DNA from: Chromatiaceae bacterium
GTDB taxonomy: Bacteria > Pseudomonadota > Gammaproteobacteria > Chromatiales > Chromatiaceae
Direction: 5' to 3'
Assembly: GCA_016938795.1 (NCBI GenBank)
Contig: JAFGTZ010000022.1
Span: 1 to 7,238, forward strand
DNA: 7,238 nt
The notes beneath the pieces are model-generated. The model was not told where the DNA came from and searched no databases. It saw only the letters and a list, made by a program, of their open reading frames with translations. This document shows positions 1 through 7,238 of the stretch, piece by piece. The translations under genes were made by a program, and so were the position numbers. Position 1 is the stretch's first letter; every line of letters starts with the position of its first letter.

Positions 1-529
1 CTATGCGCGGTTGCGCGCGCACTGGGACCGCGAGGCGCGCGCGGTGCTGGCCGAGGGACGCCATCCGCTCGACTTTGAGCAACTGCTGACGGTGGACGAC
101 CACGCCGCCCACAAGCGCCTGGTGGAGCACCTGAGCGCGAGCCACCGCCCGGCCATCGTCATCGCCGCGAGCGGAATGTGCGCGGGCGGGCGCATTCTCG
201 ATTATCTCAAGGCGATGCTCGGCGATCCGCGCCACGACGTGCTCTTTGTGGGCTATCAGGCGCGCGGCACGCCGGGCTGGGCCATTCAGCACTATGGACC
301 GCGCGGGGGCTATGTGGAACTCGAGGGCGAGCGCATCGACATCCGCGCGCGCATTCATCGCCTCGGCGGCTACTCGGCCCATGCCGATCAGGGCGATCTG
401 CTGGACTTTGTGGCGGCCATGCAGCCGCCGCCGCGCGAGGTGGTGCTGGTGCATGGCGAGGACGAGGCCCGCGCCGCGCTCGCGCGCGCGCTCAGCGAGC
501 GGTTTGCTGGGGTGGTCGTTCGCCAGTGA
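1..529 (+). CDS. MBL-fold/beta-CASP metallo-hydrolase with RNA-specificity domain, C-terminal part (5' truncated)
   Basis: The reading frame is open from the window edge (first whole codon at 2) to TGA at 527-529, giving 175 visible residues. This is the C-terminal third of a protein family that is usually about 450-470 residues long. Visible marks are SGMCAGGR (about residues 57-64, end of the beta-CASP insert), GGYSAHADQ (123-131; His127 matches beta-CASP motif B) and VLVHGE (148-153; His151 matches motif C). These histidines help bind the two zinc ions in CPSF73-like nucleases. The N-terminal HxHxDH metal motif lies outside the window, so activity cannot be fully judged. Bacterial members are inferred to be RNA nucleases or processing factors, and a precise substrate cannot be assigned. 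A TTG at 11 is an internal codon, not the start: the residues before it (Y-A-R) continue the frame. The gene converges on the pyrophosphatase gene, with 40 bases between the stops. Confidence 0.85.
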   Translation, partial: YARLRAHWDREARAVLAEGRHPLDFEQLLTVDDHAAHKRLVEHLSASHRPAIVIAASGMCAGGRILDYLKAMLGDPRHDVLFVGYQARGTPGWAIQHYGPRGGYVELEGERIDIRARIHRLGGYSAHADQGDLLDFVAAMQPPPREVVLVHGEDEARAALARALSERFAGVVVRQ

Positions 530-534
530 GGAAA

Positions 535-560
535 CCGCCCCCTTTGAATCAAGGGGGCGG
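535..560. terminator. Perfect 10-bp hairpin between convergent genes, probable bidirectional terminator
   Basis: CCGCCCCCTT (535-544) and AAGGGGGCGG (551-560) are exact reverse complements around a 6-base loop, TGAATC. The hairpin lies 6 bases after the plus-strand stop and 10 bases after the minus-strand stop. On the minus strand it is followed by only a short T run (TTTCC), and on the plus strand by GAAAGG. Position and stem strength suggest transcription end or 3'-end protection for both genes, but the missing long U tract makes efficient intrinsic termination uncertain. Confidence 0.6.
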
Positions 561-569
561 GAAAGGCTG

Positions 570-2576
<2,007 letters not shown>

Positions 2577-2587
2577 TTTCAGTCCTC
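2577..2587 (-). promoter_or_regulatory. Ribosome binding site fixing the hppA start
   Basis: On the minus strand GAGGA is followed by CTGAAA and ATG (start 2576). This is a good Shine-Dalgarno match at normal spacing. The first G is also the last base of the 14-bp palindrome upstream, so a hairpin there would abut the ribosome site. Confidence 0.75.
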
Positions 2588-2600
2588 GATTGCGCAATCG
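2587..2600. repeat. 14-bp perfect palindrome touching the hppA ribosome site
   Basis: CGATTGCGCAATCG is its own reverse complement. In mRNA it could fold as a 5-bp stem with a GCGC loop ending at the Shine-Dalgarno sequence. In DNA it could be a dimeric repressor site. A partial look-alike, CGATGCAATCG, lies at 2650-2660. No known operator is recognised. Confidence 0.55.
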
Positions 2601-2602
2601 TT

Positions 2603-2626
2603 CGGGGCGATAAAACCCCGGGGTTT
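2603..2626. repeat. Second 14-bp palindrome and overlapping alternative stem in the hppA leader
   Basis: AAACCCCGGGGTTT (2613-2626) is a perfect palindrome overlapping the proposed -10 element. Its CCCCG (2616-2620) can instead pair with CGGGG (2603-2607), so two structures are mutually exclusive. If transcription starts near 2617, the leader RNA would keep only the second fold. With a T run after it on the minus strand, the palindrome could also be a weak terminator for the upstream methyltransferase gene. Confidence 0.45.
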
Positions 2627-2632
2627 ATAGCA
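2624..2632 (-). promoter_or_regulatory. Possible extended -10 promoter element for hppA
   Basis: On the minus strand TGCTATAAA matches the extended -10 pattern TGnTATAAT closely. At 17-bp spacing the -35 position reads TCGCTT, which is poor. A better hexamer, TTGCAT, is 22 bp away, which is too far. The element lies between the methyltransferase stop and the hppA start, so it would give hppA its own transcript. This is inferred from sequence only. Confidence 0.35.
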
Positions 2633-2660
2633 GATTGGCCACTGAAAAGCGATGCAATCG

Positions 2661-4196
2661 TCATTTGGCTGTCATATGCTGATGATTGAGAAAATCAGGC
2701 TCCTTCAAAGGTGAGGGGCTTGAATAGGCCTCTCCGCCACCCGCCGTGCAGCCGCTCCAGCGGCTGGGAAACAGGCTTTCGAGCACCCCCGAGCGGTGCA
2801 GCACCGCCATGCCCAGCACCTGGCCGCGATGGCAGGCGAAGAGCTGGCCGAGCGGGGTGCTGGCGCGTTGCTCGGGGCTGGGCTCGAAGGACTCGCGGCG
2901 CAGATAGCGATCACGCTGCTCGGCATCGAGTTCGATGCGATAGCCGCTCGCCGCCTGACCGAGCAGCAGCGCGCCACCCGTGGTCGGCTTGGGCGGGCGC
3001 ACATTGGTGCGATGAAAAAAGAGCCCGCTCGCCTCGGCGCGCGGTGCGCGCGGCGGCTCGTGGTCGGCAGCCACCAGATGCAGTCCACGCCGCGCGCGCC
3101 GATGCACCCGATAGTGCGCGCGGATGTACTGGCCCAGTCCGTAGCGCGCCTCCAGACCTTCGATCCACGTCTCCACATCCTCGCTCGATAGCGCCTCCGG
3201 CTCGGGTGGCGGCTCGGCCGGGGCGCTCGCATCCTTCTCCAGCAGCGCCATGAAAAACCCGCCACTGTCGTTCTGATGGGGCCAGAGTCGCACGCAGCCT
3301 TCAAGCACCTGGGGCAGCCGCCGTCCCTGCCACTGGGTAATCCCCGGCGCGCTGCGAATCTCGGGCAGATGCACCGGCACCAAACGCACCAGATCGCCGA
3401 ACTCGGCCAGTATCTCGGCCACGATCAGCTCGTTTTCCTCGGGCGCGAAGGTGCAGGTCGAATAGAGCACCCGCCCGCCCGGGCGGCAGCGACGCAGCGC
3501 CTGGCGCAGCAGGGCGTGCTGGCGCGGTGCAAGCCGGGCGCTGTTGTCGGGATCGAGCCGCCCGAGCAGCGCCGCATTGCGCCGCAGTGTGCCCTCGCTG
3601 GAGCAGGGCACGTCGGCGAGAATGCGGTCGAACTGACCGCCCGCCGCCGGCCAGTTGGCCCCATCCGAGCAGGTGGTGCTCACATTCACCACCCCGAGCC
3701 GGTCGAGATTGCCCTGCAGCGCCTTGAGTCGCGCGGTAGAGAGATCGTTGGCGATAAGGGTGCCGCGATTGTCGAGCGCGAAGGCGATCTGCGCGGTCTT
3801 GCCGCCCGGCGCGGCGCACAGATCAAGCACCCGCTGACCGGGGCGCAGATCCATGAGCCGCACCGGAAGCTGCGAGACCAGCTCCTGGGCGTGGGCAAGC
3901 CCCGCGCAATACCACCAGTGCTGCCCGGGGCGCACGCCCGGCGCAAGGCGCAGCGCCTCCGGCAGTCCGGGGACCGGACGCGGATCGAGCCCCTGCTCAT
4001 CGAGCAGTTCGCGCAGCGCCTCCACGCCGATACGGCTGGGATTGGCCCAGATCAGCGGATCGAGCGGACGGCAGAGCGCCTCGGCAAAGGCGTCCCAGTC
4101 ATCGACAATGTCGCGATACCGGCTCAGGCTGGAGGCATGAATATCCGCCGGGGTCAAAGTCAGCGCCCTGGAACGGCGCTCGCTCGGTTCTGACAT
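2661..4196 (-). CDS. RsmB/NOP-family RNA cytosine-C5 methyltransferase, RsmF-like with PUA-like C-terminus
   Basis: The 511-residue product is a SAM-dependent RNA m5C methyltransferase. SAM motif I is VLDLCAAPGGKT (123-134). Motif IV, LADVPCSSEGT (193-203), holds the release cysteine Cys198, and motif VI, YSTCTFAPEENE (245-256), holds the nucleophile Cys249. The catalytic fold ends near FFMALLEK (314-321). A proline-rich linker and an RsmF-type PUA-like region follow, with GQVLGMAVLHRSGVLESLFP at 458-477. The last 30 residues or so look unconserved. Length is close to RsmF (about 480), but the exact target, rRNA or tRNA, is not proven, so I give no symbol. I chose the ATG at 4196. A GTG at 4229 would translate the heptad repeat next to the gene, and neither start has a strong ribosome site. 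A TTGACG at 4255-4250 could be a -35 box, but no good -10 follows. Confidence 0.88.
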   Translation of the reverse strand: MSEPSERRSRALTLTPADIHASSLSRYRDIVDDWDAFAEALCRPLDPLIWANPSRIGVEALRELLDEQGLDPRPVPGLPEALRLAPGVRPGQHWWYCAGLAHAQELVSQLPVRLMDLRPGQRVLDLCAAPGGKTAQIAFALDNRGTLIANDLSTARLKALQGNLDRLGVVNVSTTCSDGANWPAAGGQFDRILADVPCSSEGTLRRNAALLGRLDPDNSARLAPRQHALLRQALRRCRPGGRVLYSTCTFAPEENELIVAEILAEFGDLVRLVPVHLPEIRSAPGITQWQGRRLPQVLEGCVRLWPHQNDSGGFFMALLEKDASAPAEPPPEPEALSSEDVETWIEGLEARYGLGQYIRAHYRVHRRARRGLHLVAADHEPPRAPRAEASGLFFHRTNVRPPKPTTGGALLLGQAASGYRIELDAEQRDRYLRRESFEPSPEQRASTPLGQLFACHRGQVLGMAVLHRSGVLESLFPSRWSGCTAGGGEAYSSPSPLKEPDFLNHQHMTAK

Positions 4197-4214
4197 CTGT
4201 TTAAACACTGAAGG

Positions 4215-4242
4215 CTGATCACTAACCACTACTAGCCACTAG
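4215..4242. repeat. Short degenerate heptad tract next to the methyltransferase start
   Basis: The tract reads CTGATCA, CTAACCA, then CTA, CTAGCCA and CTAG: three 7-base units with a 3-base interruption. The units match the consensus of the larger array at 4613-4689 and run in the same orientation. It lies 19 bases upstream of the methyltransferase ATG, in the region where a -10 box would fall. Confidence 0.6.
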
Positions 4243-4320
4243 AGAGTGTCGTCAAAAGCGCAAGGCTCGAAGGCTAATGAAACGCTGCGCAATGCGTACG
4301 AGACTGGCGCCTACACACCT

Positions 4321-4346
4321 GGTGACGCAGCTCTGGCTGCGTCACC
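4321..4346. repeat. 11-bp perfect hairpin, TCTG loop
   Basis: GGTGACGCAGC (4321-4331) pairs exactly with GCTGCGTCACC (4336-4346) around the loop TCTG. No T run follows on either strand, so it is not a standard intrinsic terminator. Its core, GCAGC-TCTG-GCTGC, resembles the next two hairpins. Confidence 0.7.
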
Positions 4347-4352
4347 CGCGCG

Positions 4353-4400
4353 AGGAAGCTCTGCTTCCTGAGACGTCCAAGATGCGTGAGGCAGAGCTTC
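4353..4400. repeat. 7-bp hairpin with an alternative 10-bp long-range pairing
   Basis: AGGAAGC (4353-4359) pairs with GCTTCCT (4363-4369) around TCT. The same arm can instead pair over a longer distance: GAAGCTCTGC (4355-4364) is the exact reverse complement of GCAGAGCTTC (4391-4400). Two folds therefore compete in any RNA from this region. A function is not known. Confidence 0.6.
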
Positions 4401-4406
4401 ATCGCT

Positions 4407-4436
4407 GGGGTCACGAAGCTGGAGCTTCGTGACCCC
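4407..4436. repeat. 14-bp perfect inverted repeat around GG
   Basis: GGGGTCACGAAGCT (4407-4420) is the exact reverse complement of AGCTTCGTGACCCC (4423-4436). In practice this gives a stem of about 12 bp with a CTGGAG loop. It is the strongest stem in the spacer. The C run after it is not a termination signal. Confidence 0.75.
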
Positions 4437-4442
4437 CCGCCT

Positions 4443-4466
4443 GTGGAAGCGGCTTTTAGCCGCGAG
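4443..4466 (+). repeat. REP-like 24-nt unit, copy A
   Basis: The unit begins GTGGAAGC and contains the stem GCGGCT-TTT-AGCCGC (4449-4463), followed by GAG. An inverted copy lies at 4552-4575. The two agree at 22 of 24 positions, and both differences fall in the hairpin loop, so the stem is conserved. Confidence 0.65.
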
Positions 4467-4499
4467 AACCCCGCGCTGAGGCTGAGAACCCGGTCTCAA

Positions 4500-4515
4500 C
4501 GCCTGCCGGCAGGCG
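4500..4515. repeat. 16-bp perfect palindrome
   Basis: CGCCTGCCGGCAGGCG is self-complementary over all 16 bases and lies midway between the two inverted REP-like copies. It has no unpaired loop, which suits a protein-binding site or a cruciform better than a stable RNA hairpin. No function is recognised. Confidence 0.6.
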
Positions 4516-4551
4516 CGGTGGCACGCTATTCTGCAAGTGCATCGCTGTCGG

Positions 4552-4575
4552 CTCGCGGCTGGAAGCCGCTTCCAC
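4552..4575 (-). repeat. REP-like 24-nt unit, copy B (inverted)
   Basis: This is the reverse-complement copy of 4443-4466, with the stem GCGGCT-GGA-AGCCGC at 4555-4569. Together the two copies form a BIME-like inverted pair about 130 bases across. Confidence 0.65.
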
Positions 4576-4612
4576 GGATCTTGCGCTTGGCGTTTGAAGG
4601 GAGAGACGGTAT

Positions 4613-4696
4613 CTACCCACTACCCACTACCCACTACCCACTGCCCACCAACCACCGACCACCGACCACTGACCACTAACCACTGACCACTGATTC
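4613..4696. repeat. Heptanucleotide tandem array, 11 units
   Basis: Eleven uninterrupted 7-base units run from 4613 to 4689, followed by a partial unit (CTGATTC). Four identical CTACCCA units come first, then CTGCCCA, CCAACCA, CCGACCA twice, CTGACCA, CTAACCA and CTGACCA. The consensus is C-Y-R-M-CCA. The partial unit ends directly at the stop codon of the ligase gene (4697-4699). The order from identical to varied units suggests recent slippage at the 4613 end. Heptameric short repeats are known in cyanobacteria and other bacteria, but their role is unclear. Confidence 0.85.
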
Positions 4697-6178
4697 CTAC
4701 CGCAAAAGCTGCCGCTGCCGATCAAGCCGGCTGACAAATTCGCCGATGAGACGGCTATAAAGCGCCTCGCCGAGCACCGCGTCCTCGACGCCGGCATCCA
4801 GATTGGGATTGTCGTTGACCTCGATCACCACGGGACCGCGCGCGGTCTCCTTGAGATCCACCCCATAGAGTCCGTCGCCGATGAGATCGGCGGCCTTGAG
4901 CGCGGTGCGCAGCACGGCCTGGGGCACCGCCTCGATGGACAGGGTCTCGAAGCCGCCTTCCTCGTGCCCGCCGTCGCTTTGGTGTTTGACGATCTGCCAG
5001 TGGTCGCGGCTCATGAGGTATTTGCAGGCGTAGAAGGGCTGGCGTCCGAGCACCCCGATGCGCCAGTCGAAGGGCGTGTAGAGATATTCCTGGGCCAGGA
5101 TGAGATCGGACTCGCGAAACAGCCGCGTGGCGATGCGCGTCAGCCCGGCGCGATCCTCGGCCTTGAAGACCCCGCGCGAGAAGGATCCCTCGGGAATCTT
5201 GAGCACCGCCGGATAGCCGATCAGGGTCTCGGCATCGAGCAGATTCTCCTTGCGCAGCACCAGGGTCTTGGGCCGCGGCACGCGATGGGCGGCGAGCAGC
5301 TCGGCCAGATAGACCTTGTTGGTGCAGCGCAGGATGGAATCGGGGTCGTCGATCACCACCAGTCCCTCGCTGTCGGCCTTCTTCGCGAAGCGGAAGGTGT
5401 GGTGACCAATGCGGGTGGTCTCGCGGATGAAGAGCGCATCGTACTCGGCCAGGCGGCTGTAGTCCTTGCGCTGGATGAGTTCGACATTGACCCCGAGCGT
5501 CTTGCCGGCCTTGACGAAGTGCGCGAGCGCGCGCGGATTCGAGGGTGGCAGATCCTCGGACGGATCGTACAGAATGGCCAGATCGTAGCGATAGGACAGG
5601 CGCGCGCGCGGCTGGCGCCAGCGCTTGGAGAGATAGCTCTCAAGCGCGCCGAACAGCGCGGCCTCTTCATCGCTGCCCACGGCGGTGAGCGGCAGCGCCT
5701 TGATGGCGCCGATGCGCCAGGTGCTCTGACGGCGAAACTCCACGCGCAGAATGGGGCAGCGGAAGGTCTCGAAGATCTGGCGCGCCAGGGGCTGCAGCTC
5801 GCGCACCGCGCACTGACCGAAGTGGATGGTCAGCTCATAGGCGGTGGGCGTGAGCGCCGCGTTCTTGCGCCGTCCCAGGGTGCGCTGCACCAGGGCGTCG
5901 AGTTCCTCGGTGGAGAGGCTGTAGAGCTCCCGGCTGGAGAGTTCCTGAATGGTGCGCACGGTGGGAATCACCTTGTGTCCGCGCGCCTCGGCCAGCAGCG
6001 AACAGTAATAGCCCACCGAGAGATAGCGATATCCCCGGCAGAGATTGATGACGCGCAGATCGCGTCTGCCGGCGTACTCGCCCCCGGCCAGATAGTCGCG
6101 CGCGCTCACCACCGGCAGGCGCGGAAAACCGGCCTTCCAGTCGCCCGGCTGTTCAACCAACAACAGATGCTCAGCCAC
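4697..6178 (-). CDS. RLAN-domain RimK-like ATP-grasp amide ligase
   Basis: The 493-residue protein has two parts. Residues about 1-155 match the N-terminal RLAN domain that precedes ATP-grasp domains in this family. Residues about 195-490 form the RimK-type ATP-grasp fold. Visible ATP/Mg2+ features are YPAVLKIPEGSFSRGV (322-337, nucleotide-binding lysine), LAQEYLYTPFDWRIGVLG (361-378), and the metal-binding GVDLK (439-443) and VIEVNDNPN (451-459). RimK-type enzymes join a carboxylate to an amine through an acyl-phosphate; RimK itself adds glutamates to ribosomal protein S6. The substrate here is unknown. The start is GTG at 6178, inside the end of the GNAT-peptidase gene, with GGGTGAG 5 bases upstream. 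The long, different N-terminus and the gene pairing argue against calling it rimK. Confidence 0.88.
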   Translation of the reverse strand: MAEHLLLVEQPGDWKAGFPRLPVVSARDYLAGGEYAGRRDLRVINLCRGYRYLSVGYYCSLLAEARGHKVIPTVRTIQELSSRELYSLSTEELDALVQRTLGRRKNAALTPTAYELTIHFGQCAVRELQPLARQIFETFRCPILRVEFRRQSTWRIGAIKALPLTAVGSDEEAALFGALESYLSKRWRQPRARLSYRYDLAILYDPSEDLPPSNPRALAHFVKAGKTLGVNVELIQRKDYSRLAEYDALFIRETTRIGHHTFRFAKKADSEGLVVIDDPDSILRCTNKVYLAELLAAHRVPRPKTLVLRKENLLDAETLIGYPAVLKIPEGSFSRGVFKAEDRAGLTRIATRLFRESDLILAQEYLYTPFDWRIGVLGRQPFYACKYLMSRDHWQIVKHQSDGGHEEGGFETLSIEAVPQAVLRTALKAADLIGDGLYGVDLKETARGPVVIEVNDNPNLDAGVEDAVLGEALYSRLIGEFVSRLDRQRQLLR

Positions 6179-6190
6179 GGGCGCTCACCC
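6171..6190 (-). promoter_or_regulatory. 8-base gene overlap with ribosome site: translational coupling
   Basis: On the minus strand the sequence GTGGCTGA holds both the ligase start (GTG, 6178-6176) and the stop of the gene before it (TGA, 6173-6171). GGGTGAG at 6190-6184 is the likely ribosome site. This layout suggests the two proteins are made together in set amounts. Confidence 0.65.
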
Positions 6191-7238
6191 GCGACACCAG
6201 CACCACCGCCTGAAGACCAACCCGCCCGTAGCGGGCCATGCGACTGAACTCGTCGCGCGCAATGGGCATATCCATCGAATCGAGCGTGCTCTCTCCGTTT
6301 TCGCTATCGACATAGGGATCATGGACATAGACGAAATGCTCGTCGAACCCTGTGACCACCACCCAGTGGGGAAACTTCTCCTGATAGATGCGCCAGGAGC
6401 TGATCAGCACCAGCGGCACGGCGCCCGCGTCCCAGCGCGCCTCCAGCGCCCCGAGATCGAGCCGGTCGTGATGCACCGCGACGCCCAGCGCGCCGGCCTC
6501 GGCGAGCATGTCCTCGTGCACCAGACGCATCACCTCCTTCTTCTCGGGGCTGCGCACCGAGTCGATGAGCGCCACCCCGGTGTCGTTGACAAAGACCTCG
6601 GCGGCAAAGCCGCGTCGGTGCGCCGCCAGCGCCAGCCCCAGCGGCGCGCAGCCGCCGTGTCCCGAGGTCATGAAGATGGTGGTCGATTCGCGCCAGATGC
6701 GCAGCTCCAGGGTGCGGTTCAGCTCCAGCTCGGGGCGCAGCGACTGCATCGCCATCATGAGCGAGGAGGGGCCGCAGGTGAAATCCAGCGTCTGCTCGTA
6801 GAAGGGCACGCGCTTGAGCTCGGGCTTGAGTCCTGGGGCCAGGGTCTTCTCATAGCGCAGCGCCTCCATGTGGTCCTCGTAGTAATCCGAGAGCACCCCG
6901 AAGTGGCGATAGCCCTGCCCCTCGAAGAGCGCCTGCGAGGCGTGGTTGTCGCGGCGAATCTCCAGACGCATGTAGGCCCGATCCTGCTCGCGCGCGGCCT
7001 GCTCGGCCGCCTCCACCAGCGCCCGCCCGATACCGCGCCCGCGCGCCGCCTCGGCCACCGCGATGGAATAGAGCCGCGCCACCGAGGTGGCGCGGCTGAA
7101 GAGCACCAGCACATAGCCAAGCAACTCGCTCGTCTCGCCTTCAATCACCAGGGTCTGCGCCCGCCCGCGGGTGAGCAGATAGCGCAACTGACGGCGGCTG
7201 AGCCGGTCGGTCTCGAAGGCCGCCTGTTCCAGACGCCA
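6171..7238 (-). CDS. GNAT acetyltransferase fused to C39-like cysteine peptidase (5' truncated)
   Basis: The frame stays open to the right edge, giving 355 visible residues. A TTG at 7187 is internal, since the preceding LEQAAFETDRLSRRQ is typical of a GNAT N-terminus, so the true start lies outside. Residues about 1-130 are a GNAT domain: IAVAEAARGRGIGRALVEAA (59-78) holds the acetyl-CoA loop RGRGIG, and NHASQALFEGQGYRHFGV follows. Residues about 140-350 are a papain-fold, C39-like peptidase (DUF3335-type, from memory): FYEQTLDFTCGPSSLMMA with Gln149 and nucleophile Cys155, then HWVVVTGFDE with His291, and VYVHDPY with Asp307. The triad is intact. No signal peptide or membrane helix is seen in the visible part, so it probably acts in the cytoplasm. 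It is the first gene of a pair with the ATP-grasp ligase. The substrates of both domains are unknown. Confidence 0.85.
   Translation of the reverse strand, partial: WRLEQAAFETDRLSRRQLRYLLTRGRAQTLVIEGETSELLGYVLVLFSRATSVARLYSIAVAEAARGRGIGRALVEAAEQAAREQDRAYMRLEIRRDNHASQALFEGQGYRHFGVLSDYYEDHMEALRYEKTLAPGLKPELKRVPFYEQTLDFTCGPSSLMMAMQSLRPELELNRTLELRIWRESTTIFMTSGHGGCAPLGLALAAHRRGFAAEVFVNDTGVALIDSVRSPEKKEVMRLVHEDMLAEAGALGVAVHHDRLDLGALEARWDAGAVPLVLISSWRIYQEKFPHWVVVTGFDEHFVYVHDPYVDSENGESTLDSMDMPIARDEFSRMARYGRVGLQAVVLVSRVSARG

Larger units (their letters stand above)
4243..4612. other. Non-coding spacer packed with palindromes
   Basis: These 370 bases contain no ORF with recognisable protein features. 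At least five perfect stems and a 16-bp palindrome are present, listed separately. A 9-base inverted pair, AAGCGCAAG (4256-4264) and CTTGCGCTT (4580-4588), brackets the cluster. I see no transposase, tRNA or long terminal inverted repeats. The make-up is that of an accumulation of small extragenic palindromic repeats. Confidence 0.65.

Noticed and set aside
2577..2597. TTG at 2597 as the hppA start
   Set aside because: It would place the GAGG ribosome site inside the coding region and add seven residues ahead of the natural membrane N-terminus MSASALIPLLFG.
3276..4193. 305-codon open frame on the plus strand opposite the methyltransferase
   Set aside because: The opposite strand encodes the full RsmB/NOP motif set; this frame has no family features.
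4197..4229. GTG at 4229 as the methyltransferase start
   Set aside because: The added codons overlap the heptad repeat and have no family similarity; the ATG at 4196 fits better.
4386..4679. 97-codon plus-strand frame in the spacer
   Set aside because: It is made of palindromes and the heptad array read as codons, with no plausible ribosome site or domain.
4613..4696. CRISPR-like array
   Set aside because: The units are 7 bases with no spacers between them, so this is a simple tandem repeat.
4964..6247. 427-codon open frame on the plus strand opposite the ATP-grasp gene
   Set aside because: It is antisense to a gene with all ATP-grasp motifs, shows no recognisable domain, and has shadow-frame composition.

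Overview
The window is GC-rich DNA, probably from a gammaproteobacterium. A purple sulfur bacterium (Chromatiales) would fit the protein families, the membrane pyrophosphatase and the palindrome- and heptad-rich spacer, but no marker fixes the taxon. It holds five protein genes: one on the plus strand at the left edge, cut by the window, and four on the minus strand, the rightmost cut by the window. I see no rRNA, tRNA, CRISPR array or insertion sequence.

Layout. Positions 1-529 (+) carry the C-terminal third of a metallo-beta-lactamase/beta-CASP RNA-processing-type protein. It converges on a membrane-bound ion-pumping pyrophosphatase (570-2576, -), and a perfect 10-bp hairpin lies between the two stops. 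The pyrophosphatase gene has a compact leader with two 14-bp palindromes, an extended -10-like element and a GAGG ribosome site. Upstream of it on the same strand is an RsmB/NOP-type RNA cytosine-C5 methyltransferase gene (2661-4196, -).

Positions 4197-4696 hold no credible gene. The stretch is a mosaic of perfect hairpins, an inverted pair of a 24-nt REP-like unit, and a heptanucleotide tandem array (4613-4689). A few degenerate units of the same heptad recur at the other end, next to the methyltransferase start.

The right third (4697-7238, -) is a two-gene, translationally coupled unit. Its first gene fuses a GNAT acetyltransferase domain to a C39-like cysteine peptidase. Its second encodes an RLAN-domain ATP-grasp (RimK-like) amide ligase and overlaps the first by 8 bases. 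An amide-bond-forming enzyme, an amide-bond-cleaving enzyme and an acyltransferase made from one transcript suggest a peptide or protein-tagging pathway of unknown substrate. This is the best candidate in the window for an under-described system. The remaining genes look like ordinary housekeeping or energy functions with no obvious link to it.
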